Shown here piece by piece: positions 1-10,936 of a DNA stretch of 64,000 bases. Every line of letters starts with the position of its first letter. Within the stretch, counting starts at the first letter, position 1. Origin of the DNA: Epiperipatus broadwayi (Eukaryota; Onychophora; Udeonychophora; Euonychophora; Peripatidae). The translations under genes were made by a program, and so were the position numbers. The notes beneath the pieces were generated by a model that saw only the letters and a list, made by a program, of their open reading frames with translations, was not told the origin of the DNA and searched no databases. The stretch spans positions 608,501 to 672,500 of the forward strand of contig JAQFVV010012477.1 in NCBI GenBank assembly GCA_028023455.1, in the 5' to 3' direction.

Positions 1-879
1 ATCAGCCATATCTATAATTCTTTACGTATGCTGTCATCGCAATCAGAATTTATAGATGCATATTCATCCCAGACGTATTCTCATCAATGATTATTGTTTA
101 TGCAATATTTGGTGTGAATGTTACTTATATCTATCAAAAATATGGTCTGTATAATATAATGTTTATAAAGTAAAAAATCTAAAACATTCTTTGCAGAAAT
201 AAAAAATCCTAATTATAAACAAAAAGATATATAACAATAATAAAAATCTACATATAAATTTTCTAATATTTAAACTAAAACATTTTTATATTCTAGGAAA
301 AAATAGTTTCCTCAAAGCTATCTAAGTTCTTTTAGATAAAAACTTTTTTAAAAAAAATATTAAATTCATTGTATTATTATAGAAATACTAATTACATGTA
401 TAAAATAGAGTTAACAACAACAAAAAAAAAAAAAAAACATTTATAAAATATTTAAAATCTAGAAGAAAAAACATACACACCCGACAGTCTTTAATTTAAA
501 ATCATATATTTAACAAATTTATTTGCAATTAACTTAATTTAGGCAATGAGATTATAACAACACTAAATAATTTATTTAGATATAGATGAATATTATTTGA
601 GTATTGCGGTTAATATTTATTAATCCAAAATCCATTTCTCCTTCAAATAATAATCATTTAATATCAATATTAATAAAAAAAAAATTGAATTAAAGCTTTT
701 GATTATTTATATTTACACTTCCTTGTTAAAATTTAAACTTTATCAAAATCGTAACGCATTGTCTCCTATAAGTTTATTGAACAGTTCATATCAATAGCTT
801 GGTAGTGATATATATATAATCAATAAAGCAAGACACATATCTTATGACTTGTTTTAAGCTTGTATTCCAAATATGTAAT
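1..879. other. AT-rich non-coding DNA
   Basis: No open frame of note, RNA gene or repeat is recognisable here. The stretch holds A and T homopolymer runs and short TATA tracts only. Confidence 0.6.
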
Positions 880-1350
880 ATATATATAATGTCTGTTAAT
901 TAAAAACTATTGTAATAACAATAAAATAATATATATAATGGTAATTAACTGTTATATACAGTCTTTGAATTCTCAAAAGTACTTTCAGTTAATTCCTTAA
1001 CCTTCCTCAGCAGTCATTAAATTCAAAAAAACATAATGGGGGGGGGGACATCATCAACTCAAATCCCATGAATCCTAAATTTTAACATTAACAGCTTGTC
1101 TATTAATTATATTTATTTAATTTCTATTTAATAAAATTGTCTACATAACTTTTTTTTTTATTTTGGATTCTTTCTTCATGAAGAAACTTAACACTTTCAA
1201 TGTCAAACATACATATATTTGTGTCCTTTCATGATACAAAAAAAACTGCAGCACTCATTAAATCACAATCATTTGTACTTTTCCCATGCTTGTATAACAA
1301 TTCATGCTCTGTTACTTCTTTTTAATACTTCAACTTGATTCACCTATATA
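880..1350 (-). repeat. Dispersed repeat, copy 1 (pairs with 8200-8700)
   Basis: Read on the minus strand, this segment aligns along nearly its whole length with 8200-8700. Shared blocks include GGTTAAGGAATTAA, AAAGACTGTATATAA, TTCATGGGATTT, GGTGAATCAA and CATGAATTGTTATACAAG, in the same order. A run of ten G at 1038-1047 lies in this copy only. The order of shared blocks shows a dispersed element rather than chance AT similarity. The class is unknown; the better copy has a short coding-like frame, so it may be a decayed retroelement piece. Confidence 0.75.
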
Positions 1351-1464
1351 TTATAATGTATATTTACAAAAAAAATTGATAAAACTACATTTGTGCTTGA
1401 AAGTTATGACATTTTTAGAACAATCCACTAATTTATTCACATTATTTGTAACACAAAATAAAAC

Positions 1465-2155
1465 ATTAAATGCATTTTTATATATGTCCTTAAAAATTTT
1501 ACTAGAGTATTTGAAATATATGGAATAGTTATTCATTTTTATTATCAATCTTCACCTTTTTTGAATCATTATAATTCTTTTTAAATTGATATAAAGTATT
1601 GTTAATTTATTCAATCTTATAACCAACTTCAAGCAATTCCTTGGCAAATATATCAATATTTTTTTAATTTGTGGCATATCAATACCATAAATTTGCTTGT
1701 AGGAGACTAAAATAAATTGAATGGCTTGAAAAGGACTATTGAAATTGTACAGGACAAAATTATTTAGTATATGTATTTTATTATTACAAGAGATAATAAT
1801 ATATTAAGTTATAAAGTAATAAACATATCATTGCAAAAAAGGGAATAAATAAATTATAAATCAAAAGTACCAATTATGCATAAGATACCAAGTTGTAGAT
1901 CTTTTTTATTTCATAATAAAAAAATTATGTTGTTACCAGTGTGATAAATTAGAAATATTGAGATATTTTCCAAGGAATTGTTTGAAGTTGGTTATAAGAT
2001 TGAATTGATTAACAATATTTATGTCAGTTTAAAATGAGGTTATAATTATTTAAAGGACTTGAATATTGATAATAAAACATAGATATTTATTTAATATATT
2101 TTAAATGCTCAAGCAAATTTTTTTAAGTATATATATGTATATATTGTAATAGTCA
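1465..2155. repeat. Large foldback (inverted repeat) element
   Basis: The left arm (about 1465-1670) and right arm (about 1945-2155) are inverted copies of each other. The best block is TTCAATCTTATAACCAACTTC at about 1610 against GAAGTTGGTTATAAGATTGAA at about 1985, followed by the matching CAATTCCTTGG / CCAAGGAATTG. Similarity continues outward through TTTTATTATCAAT. The loop of about 270 bp is AT-rich and has no coding frame. Best read as a non-autonomous foldback or MITE-like element; target duplications could not be defined. Confidence 0.75.
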
Positions 2156-5149
2156 TATTTGTACATTCACTCAATAAAATCCAGAGTCCTGGCAAATTAT
2201 ACTGATAGTGGAAAATATGTTACACACATTTTTGCTTCACTGTCTGGTGATTCAAAACCTTGAATCAGAGGTTTAAACCCAGCTGTGTATGAGTCACTAA
2301 GAATGAAAGGACACACATACAAGTTTTAAAACCCTCCTTTGTTTTTTTGTACTTTCATAAGTTAAACGTTTTATTATAAAAGAATATTTAATAATTTTTA
2401 AGTCAGAAATATTTAAATTTTCATTACCTTTCAATAATCATGTATGTGTGTTCAAGATTGCAAAAATATATTATTGATAAAAATATATTTTTCATTATTA
2501 AATATTATGTATATTTATTTTTTTTATAGTTTGCTTATTTTATTTTATGATGCAAAACCAAAGAAAGTTCTAGAGAGTAATTAAAATAATTCTGAAACTT
2601 ATAAATAAAAGAATATTCTAGATTTAATTTAAAAAAGGTAATTAATAAATTAAAATCCCTTAGCAAACAAAATGTTAATGAAAATTTAATATTTTGAATC
2701 TATTTTCATTCTCAAAACAGATTAAAACAATACTCTCTAGAACTTGTTGCATTATCATTGAAAATAAACAATAAGTGCGTTCAGGCCATTTAATGGACAT
2801 CCGGGCCTCATCAAGCAAAAAGAGAATATTTGAGAAGGTCTTTCTAACACATAAATAGAGCCAAAAATTCAGTCTGTCTTTTAGTGCGCCATTTTACCAA
2901 GTGTTGCAGAACAGACCCATGTCAATTTAAATTTTGGATATATGAAATCCGGAGTAGAGGGACTAAATTTGCTTCCTCTTTCTTCTCCAAAAATCATTTC
3001 CAAACTGCTATGCTAATCTGCCATCTCCACTTATGGACTGCCTAAATTAAATGCTGAACTAACTATCTCAAGATGTCAGCCATTATTTTTCAAAACTTTG
3101 CCTTGCAAACTGTGTCTTCCTCATTTTATAATTTTACACTTACCAGTACGTCAAGACATCAAGTAATGGAAGGTAAATCTTAATCATGCCGCTAATATGA
3201 ACTCTTTCAAAAACTTTCATTTTAAAACCTAAATAAGTTATAATGTAATTCTGTTTCTATTTAAACATGGCGTTGTAATACTAATTGTAACAATTCTATA
3301 AAGTAATGACTTTCTCTTTCTGTTATAAAAATCTAATGCACGAATCTATAACTTTATTTTTTAATGCATTTTTTTTATTGGTTTCACAATTTCTATTTTT
3401 AATATTTTAAATGCGGCAAGCTTTTAATTTCTACATTATAAATTTTATATGATTTAATTTAATATGCTAATAGTTCAATCTAGTGAACCGATCCTAAATT
3501 TTCTTATTAGATATCCTCGATATTATGGGATATTAAATCATAAATAGTAAGCTTTCTTACCTAACTAAAAGTTTGCTCGATTGAATAATATTTTTAAGTT
3601 ATTCTATTTGCTTAGTGGCAGATTATTCACTGCTACATTTAATATGTCACTTTATTACCATGTTCACACTATTGATTTTATTTTCATATTATCTTTTAAA
3701 ATAAACTTAATGACCTTACCTTGCTATTTTTTTATTATATGGTCAATCATTTGCCCATCACACCATCTAGCATGGTAATTATTTTATGGAATTAATTGCT
3801 AGTTAGCGTATTAATATTTGTTTAATGAAGGGAACAATATTTCCACTTTTATGTTATGACATCCTAACTAATATTAAAGGTCATTCGTGTACCTTTTGAG
3901 AGAGATCAAATTATTTCATATCATTATGCTAGATTCCATTAAATAAAAGGGCCTTAATCCACATATCTGTGTCATTAAGAACCTGATTTATTTTTTATCA
4001 TTAGTGCTGCTTGGTTTAGATAATGTTACAAAATTTCCTCATTTTGCTTTGTCAAACTTAAAACCTGAAGAAACAAGATTCTTTTACTTATGGCATATCC
4101 TTAAATGGGGTTTGGCAGCACTGACTCCAGGATATTGTCAGGTTATCATTTAGGCTCTACATGGGTTAACACTGGAAAGCTGGACCATGCAATTCCTACG
4201 AGACCACCTTTTTCAAATGCTGGCCTGTCATGTGTACAGGCTCATTTCATGTTCTTATATTATTGATGAAGCATTCGTTCATCCTAAAATGGACTAAATC
4301 TTTTCTAGCGTTATGATTTAGTCAGCACCACGATTCTTGTTTAACAATTCTTATACTTGCCCATTTTAAATCTGTAAGACATAATACCATGATTTCTAAA
4401 TCTGTCTCATATTTTTGTTTATATTATAAGTTAGGGAATTTCATTTTAAAGCTTATTTAAGCTATGCAACCTCTCATTGAGACAATGTTTGAGTGTGCTA
4501 ACAAATAATGCTAAATAAATCTTTTCCAATCAGAAAAGAATAGAATAAAATACAAATAACTTTTCTGTTTGAACATTTTAAGGTCTAATGACTATTTAAG
4601 TGAATAATGTAAATTATAAAATATTTTTGTGTGTGGTTCAAATGAACCATAATAAATTGATGCAACTTATATCCTATTTATCTGTTTTTAAGGTCACTCA
4701 TTTTTCATAAAATAATCATAGCATCCACATTATATAATATGGTAAAATTGGTATCTACTGTTAGCATATTAAGCCACATCTTTTGAATATCTGTACTTTT
4801 TTTTGAATCATAATATCCAATCACAGATTTGCATATTATTTAATCAGTAACTTATGTTCTATTATATAATTTTTCAATATGCAAATCAGCATTAATAATC
4901 AAGTGAAATCCATAATTCTATTACTGTTATAGGTAAATAGATTCACAACTGTTTATTAAATTATATATTATTTGTTTATTCATTTTTTTACTTAATATTA
5001 ATAATTTATTAATCATATAATTAGTATTTAATTCTGCTTTGCCTCTTCATTTATGCATACACATCATTAATTGTATTGCATTATATATAGCTCATTTCCA
5101 TTGACTTTAGGCCAACCTAAATTTATTAATGAACTTTCATGAAAAGTCT
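2156..5149. other. AT-rich intergenic DNA with a weak tRNA-like patch and a short inverted repeat
   Basis: No gene is seen. At about 2250-2320 there is a degenerate B-box-like GGTTTAAACCC, possibly an old SINE. AAGTTCTAGAGAGTA at about 2565 is repeated inverted at about 2743, which may mark another small foldback. The part at 2780-3100 is richer in G+C and of normal complexity but shows no frame or motif that I recognise. 3580-3780 is open but AT-biased and hydrophobic, as expected by chance. Confidence 0.5.
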
Positions 5150-5425
5150 AATTATAATCGTAAGCTATTTCATTCTGTTGGAGGTCTGGGTTTGAAGCCT
5201 AGCAGTATTATCATTCTCTATAGATCTCTTGTTTCCTCATAGTTGTTCCAGGACAGGAATAAATAAAATTTCATTTGTTATCATCAGAAATGTTATTTGT
5301 AATGTTATAGATCTGGAAAATAGGCAATAGGGCAGAGTTCATGATTGTTCCTGACTTATGTATCTTGCACATGATTGGATTTGAGGTACTTTTGACTAGA
5401 TGCTAGCTCTTGTTAGACAAACATA
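5150..5425 (+). repeat. Dispersed repeat, possibly tRNA-derived SINE (pairs with 10804-10936)
   Basis: 5275-5412 aligns on the opposite strand with 10804-10936: GACTTATGTATCTTGCACAT is identical in both, and the flanking GGAAAATAGGCAA and AGAGTTCATGA blocks agree. Upstream, GGTCTGGGTTTGAAGCCTAG at about 5181-5200 looks like a decayed tRNA T-arm and polymerase III B box, so the element could be a SINE with a tRNA-like head. No convincing A box is visible. Confidence 0.6.
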
Positions 5426-8199
5426 CAATTAAGACTTGTACACTACAAAGACTGATCTACATGAGGGGTTGGGATCTCGAATCAGATCGCATCTCAGCTT
5501 CTCCATGAACACTCCATGACTTACTACCCTATGAATAACATATATGAGGCCACATTCAGAGTTTCTTAGTTTGTGTGCTAGAAGTATCAAAGGGTGGAGC
5601 AAGAGACTTCAAGAATATTAACTAAATTACTAATAACTTAGTAAACACACCCACCTATGGTTGGCTATATAATGCATATATCCATAACTAATACTATATT
5701 AGAGTAGATTTGGATAAGATTTGATAATGAATTATGAATAACACACTAAACATTTATAAGTTTTAAATATTTAATTATAAAATATATGATAATCCAAATA
5801 TACAAAGTGCATTGGGTTTACACACACAGGTGTCTTATAGTGATGAGAGCAGGTTCTTATCTTTTGTGCACTTTAATTAAAATGAGTTTATTACAAGTTA
5901 ATGTTTATTACAAGTTTGTTCTATGGTCTATTCATGCTTCAACTATGGTATGTCATCCCTATGAGGTTTGCCAATAGTTAAATCATACGAACTAATACCT
6001 TATTATTACTAATTCAGTAGTCAATGTGCTCTTTATGCAGATTGCTTAATATAAACTAGGCTGGAGGTTCAGATCAATGCTGAACAAATAATATTATGGA
6101 GGCCGAATTGGTGATTTGAAGCATAACTTCTGAGACTATGGCACTACATAAAATAAGTAAGAAATACAACCCAAATGTGCAGTTACTCATGGGGTTAAGT
6201 ACCAAGTACTTGGTTTCCATAGACCATACACCTTGCTATCTTTAAGTAAGTGAACATTTAGTTTGGTTATCAGAGCAGCTTATAAAACAATCTGGACCCT
6301 CATGTTCTAGTTCTAAAAGAGTGAGCTGTCTGAACTAAGAGTAATAAGGTGGTCCTTAAAACCTAAGCTCATTTTAATAAAAATATAATAGTAAGGCATA
6401 TATTGCAGTTATGTGCTTTATAAAAACACATTCATAATGCTTTATAAAATATAAGCATTGAAATTAATCAAGTATGAAATCTATAATTTCATTCTGCAAA
6501 ACTACTATATGCCCATTCATAAATTAGAATACTTAAATCATGCTAAAAGAGAGTAATTATGAGTGACCTAGTTTACACAGTAATCTGTATAGTTTATGAA
6601 AATAAACTAAGAAGGAGTAAAGCATATATGGGACTTAAAAATTAATTAATTATTTATAATATGCTTTAAAATATCATTCTTATTCTAAACTAAATAGACA
6701 TTTAATAAGTAAATCTGAATTAAACAATAAGTCAAAACATAGTAGCTTAACTATATATATGAGTAGGTTTTCAGATTGGAAATATATAAGGTGTGCTAAT
6801 CAGCAACATAAATTAGCTGAGTGAGAGTGACTAAGAAACTCTCCCAAATCATTATTATTATCAATCTCTACTCTGAATGTCATAACATAAATAGATAAAT
6901 TAACAAATATGTAAAATAAAATAGGCATGACCACAGATCAGAAAGATAGATAATTATAATAATAACAGATTACAGTTATTATCTTAAAAAATTATCAATT
7001 ACTAATATTTTAAGTAGGCAAGATTCTTACAAAGATTATTGTTAAAATAAAGTTACAGAATTTTACTTTTAAAAGTTACTACAAATTTTTAATTTGAATG
7101 TTCATCATTTAGCTAGCTTTAGACTTAGGAATTAATTTAAAAGTTTAATATTTTATAGAGCTATGTGGGAAGAAATTTCCTGATCTCTTCTAGCTGAGGT
7201 GCTTGATGCTGCATCTCCATTAGACTGTCTTGTCCAGATGTCTTCTTGGCAGGCTATGGGTCTCAAACTCCATATCCAGTCTGGACCAATTCTTCGCAAG
7301 AGAGGGGCAGCAGTTTTCTCTATCCCATGGTTCTCAATTCAGAAAAAGTGTATGAGTGAACTCTGTTGCCTAAATTTTGGATTTTTTTTATTAACTTTTT
7401 ATCATCCCCCCTTACAAGCCATTAAAGGTTGTTTACAACTTTTAATTTTCAATTTTTAATCTTTAATAGCTGCATAAATTTACTAAGAACAAAAGGATCT
7501 GGCTTGGCTATTGACAAGTGGAGCTGGTTAATGATTTTGTCTTCACCCTTTTGAACTTCATTTTAAATCTTTAAAAATTTTCAGCTCTCAGTTTACCATT
7601 TAAGTAGAGGTATTTCTGAGAAATTGATGACTTTGATTCTCTCTTGTTTTAAAAGAGATTTAAGCTGTCAACATTCCATTATATGCATAAGACAGACACC
7701 CCTGAATTTAATAATTATATGCAAATACCAACAATTCTGTAAATTAAATAACTTCAAAATAATTTAGAAAGAATTTAGAATATCTGTAATGTTTATTAAA
7801 TCTATGACATTACAGTTTCCTTTGCATATATACATAGGTGTGCTCCCACACATACAACAATGTTTACAACTTATTTTAATTTTAGTAAATTGAAAATTAT
7901 AAATGTGTATACATTATATGCATACAAACATTAATATGACTATTGGATGTGCATGCAGATACAAATACACACATACACATAAATATACACTCTTACATAT
8001 TAAAACAAATTATTATAAGCTTATATACATGGACTGGGAGGGGTTTGAACCAGAGAAAAAGTTACTACTATGGAACATAGTAGGTAAAACAGGATGATGG
8101 ACAAAGAATACTGTTTTAATATATGTATGTATGTGTATGGATGTGCTTAATGTTTCATTTTGTGTTTTACAAATACATAAAATAGTTAGTGAACAATTC
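5426..8199. other. AT-rich intergenic DNA with one GC-richer patch
   Basis: No gene is supported. 7150-7350 has normal base complexity and a short open frame (7199-7459) without any recognisable domain; it may be a decayed element. 7810-8035 carries CA/TA-rich microsatellite-like sequence. Confidence 0.5.
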
Positions 8200-8700
8200 T
8201 AAAAATCTCATACCTGTCAAGCATGTAGGTGAATCAAGGTGAAGTATTTAAAAAAAGATTAAGGGAACATGAATTGTTATACAAGTGTGTGAAAAGTAAA
8301 AATGGTAGTGACTTAATGGCTGCTTTAGTTTTCTTGGATCATGAAAGAATATATAAATATAAATTTAAGTTTTATATTGAATGTGTTCAAGATTCTCCAT
8401 AAAGTGAGAAACCATAATAAAAGAATTTTAATAAATAGAAATAAAATGAATTTAATTAATAAACAAGCTGCTAGTGATAAAATTCATGTTTCATGGGATT
8501 TAAGTTGAGGACATTTGCTCACATTATGCATTTTGAATATAATGGCAATTGAAGAGGGTTAAGGAATTAAATGAAAGTACTTCTGTAAATTGAAAGACTG
8601 TATATAATAGTTAATTACTATTGTACTTATTATATATATATAATACAAATAAAATGTCCATTATATATAAATGTGCACACACACACATATATATATATAT
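8200..8700 (+). repeat. Dispersed repeat, copy 2 (pairs with 880-1350)
   Basis: Better preserved member of the inverted pair. From about 8239 a forward frame runs through a charged, coding-like stretch containing LREHELLYKC and LMAALVFLDHER before a stop near 8400. That sequence is not simple AT translation, but I recognise no domain. The right end runs into TATA and CA/TA dinucleotide repeats at 8630-8704. Confidence 0.7.
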
Positions 8701-8704
8701 ATAT
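8630..8704. repeat. TA and CA dinucleotide tracts
   Basis: TATATATATAT at about 8630, then ACACACACAC followed by (AT)n up to 8704. Simple microsatellite sequence. Confidence 0.9.
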
Positions 8705-9257
8705 GTTGAAGTATATCAACATATAAAAATGTATAATGTAACCTGCAGAGCTTATGTAGTTGAAATAATTCAATGTATAATATAAAGAAAAACATGGATC
8801 AGAAAACAAATATTTACAGCATGTAAAATTATGTAATAATCAATAAATTTTACTAGTGAACTATTAGATTGTAATATATAGAAGGTAATCACTCCTTCTT
8901 ATTAGTTCAATGCTATAATATTAAACACTATTGTTAACTGCAATGATAATCTCTCTCTCTCTCCAGCCCCAATATAAAGACTTTGGAAAAAAAAAGAATG
9001 ATTGTTTTATTTTCAAACTTAAATGCACTATGTGAATCAATTTTAAGTGCATAGAAGTGAGAGTAAATATAGAAATTATTCACTTTAAATCCATTTCTTT
9101 TTTAATAATATTATTAGCACTTATAATATATTATAATTTACTTTACACTAATATGAAAAAATTGAAAATTGAATACATACACATCAAATAATATTATACA
9201 ATCGTCAGATTAAAATATTATATATATATATAATTGAGCAGAAAATAACTGAAGATT

Positions 9258-9598
9258 CCAATCAGTTATGTAACATAAATTCACAAAAGACAGATGATAC
9301 CCTTATTTCTCAGCATTTGTTATTTATGATTAGTTTATTTACATAATTTTGAATAAAGTGAATTCAATATATATATATATATATATATGTTATTAGAACT
9401 TAGTGTTCAGCTTTGATCATCAGAATAGTTAAATGGTGATTCTTATAATTCATTATTGAAATATATATAATCAATAGAACAAATTCACTTCTGCATTTAA
9501 ATTACATAAATAAACTAAGCTTAAATAAAACAAATGCTAAATGACAAGGGGTATCACCTATCTGTTGGTGAGTATATTTACATTATATAACTCATTGG
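9258..9598. repeat. Foldback element with AT-repeat in the loop
   Basis: Inverted arms of about 105-115 bp flank a central loop. CCAATCAGTTATGTAACATAAA at the left matches, inverted, TTTACATTATATAACTCATTGG at the right. Inner blocks also match: ACAGATGATACCC with GGGGTATCACCTATCTGT, CAGCATTTGTT with AACAAATGCTAA, and AATAAAGTGAATT with AATTCACTTCTGC. The loop starts with an (AT)n tract at 9368-9388. No coding frame. Interpreted as a non-autonomous foldback or MITE. Confidence 0.8.
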
Positions 9599-9707
9599 AA
9601 AGTTAATTTACTCCCTGTTCTATCATAGGCTTTAAGTAGTCATAAAATTAGTGTGCTAACAATTTGTTAATGCAAATGGTAAAAAAGACAAAGGATTATA
9701 TTTTCAC

Positions 9708-9785
9708 TAAACATCATATGCTCACCATTTCGTATGCTTGCTCAAGCTGTTAAAACAGGCTTGTCCTGAGTGGCATTAACTCTTT
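9708..9785 (+). repeat. Dispersed repeat fragment (related to 20832-20945)
   Basis: AACATCATATGCTCACCATTTCGTATGCTT and the following CTTG..CTGAGTGGCA match, in order, the segment starting near 20832 (AACATCACATAATCACCATTTC, then CTTGCACTGAGTGGCA). Same orientation. The class is not recognised. Confidence 0.55.
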
Positions 9786-10430
9786 GTGTGCCTGATTCAT
9801 TTAAAAACAAAGTGGCTTGACGTCACTCTAAATCAGTCACTTTTCATACTACGATTACGATTTTGTGCTCTTTTTAAAGATTAAAAAAAGTTCTGTAGGT
9901 TGCTGCCCTCTCTTGAATTATTTTACAAGAAAAAAATCAATAAAAATGACCTTATATATCACACAAAGAAAAAAATAATGCTTCTTAAATCTTATTGGGT
10001 ATTAAATTTTGACAACAAAGAAAATGGCTGCCAAAAAGTAAAGAGATACAATCTGTTTTTGTTTTATTTCAAAAATGATCAACAAATGTTTTAGAACATT
10101 TTAACTGTATTTTTTGACAAATTATAAATTATTTTGATAAAATATGCTAAAAATAAAATTATTTTGGAAAAATAGTTAAGACTTTTAACAAAAATTATTT
10201 GCTTTTTCTGCAACTAAAATTGGCAAAGAAAATCATGTCATTAGCAAAGCGTTTTGATTGGTGAGTAAGATTTTGTTTTACATTTTCCGCTAGCGAAAAT
10301 TTATATAATTATATAATAACAATTTATTTTTGAAAAAACTTTTGTTCATTTTTATAACCTGACAAATTATTAATATACTTTTTACAAACAAAACTAAAGT
10401 GAATATAATATTAAAAGATGAATATATTTT

Positions 10431-10487
10431 GATGCTTGAGTTTGTGAGTTGACCAATTTGATGTTTGAGTTTGTGAATTGACCAATT
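10431..10487. repeat. Short tandem duplication, 29-bp unit
   Basis: Two copies of GATG(C/T)TTGAGTTTGTGA(G/A)TTGACCAATT follow each other directly, with two substitutions between them. Confidence 0.85.
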
Positions 10488-10651
10488 AAAAGTTTTGACT
10501 TTTACCTCATTCGGCCAATAAAATAATTAGCACTCTAAAGGTTAATGTATGAAAAGTTTTGCCTGAATTATATTTTCTATATACTATTCATATTATAATG
10601 CATGGCGGGTCAAAAGTGTAATTTTTTTTATGAATTTATTTCTTAACCAAA

Positions 10652-10667
10652 TATCTCTATCTATCTG

Positions 10668-10764
<97 letters not shown>

Positions 10765-10768
10765 ATAT
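10652..10768. repeat. Tetranucleotide microsatellite (TATC)n
   Basis: Near-perfect ATCT/TATC array with one TGTC variant near the left end. It creates a spurious open frame of repeated YLSI. Confidence 0.98.
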
Positions 10769-10803
10769 TGTACTGGTCAGTTTTGTCTGTTCATATAACA
10801 AAA

Positions 10804-10936
10804 TCTAGCATCTAGGCAAAAGTACCTCGAATCCAATCATGTGCAAGATACATAAGTCAGAAACACTCATGAACTCTTCCCTATTTGCCTATTTTCCAAA
10901 TCTACCAACTTATGAGCAACGATTCTGATGATCCGA
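10804..10936 (-). repeat. Dispersed repeat (pairs with 5275-5412)
   Basis: Inverted copy of the element at 5275-5412, including the identical ATGTGCAAGATACATAAGTC block. It starts about 35 bp after the TATC array. Confidence 0.7.

Noticed and set aside
2250-2320. Possible tRNA gene (GGTTTAAACCC)
   Set aside because: Only a degenerate B-box-like patch; no A box, anticodon arm or acceptor stem could be built.
10630-10815. Open frame of repeated YLSI (also 36834-37085)
   Set aside because: Direct translation of the TATC microsatellite; no coding value.
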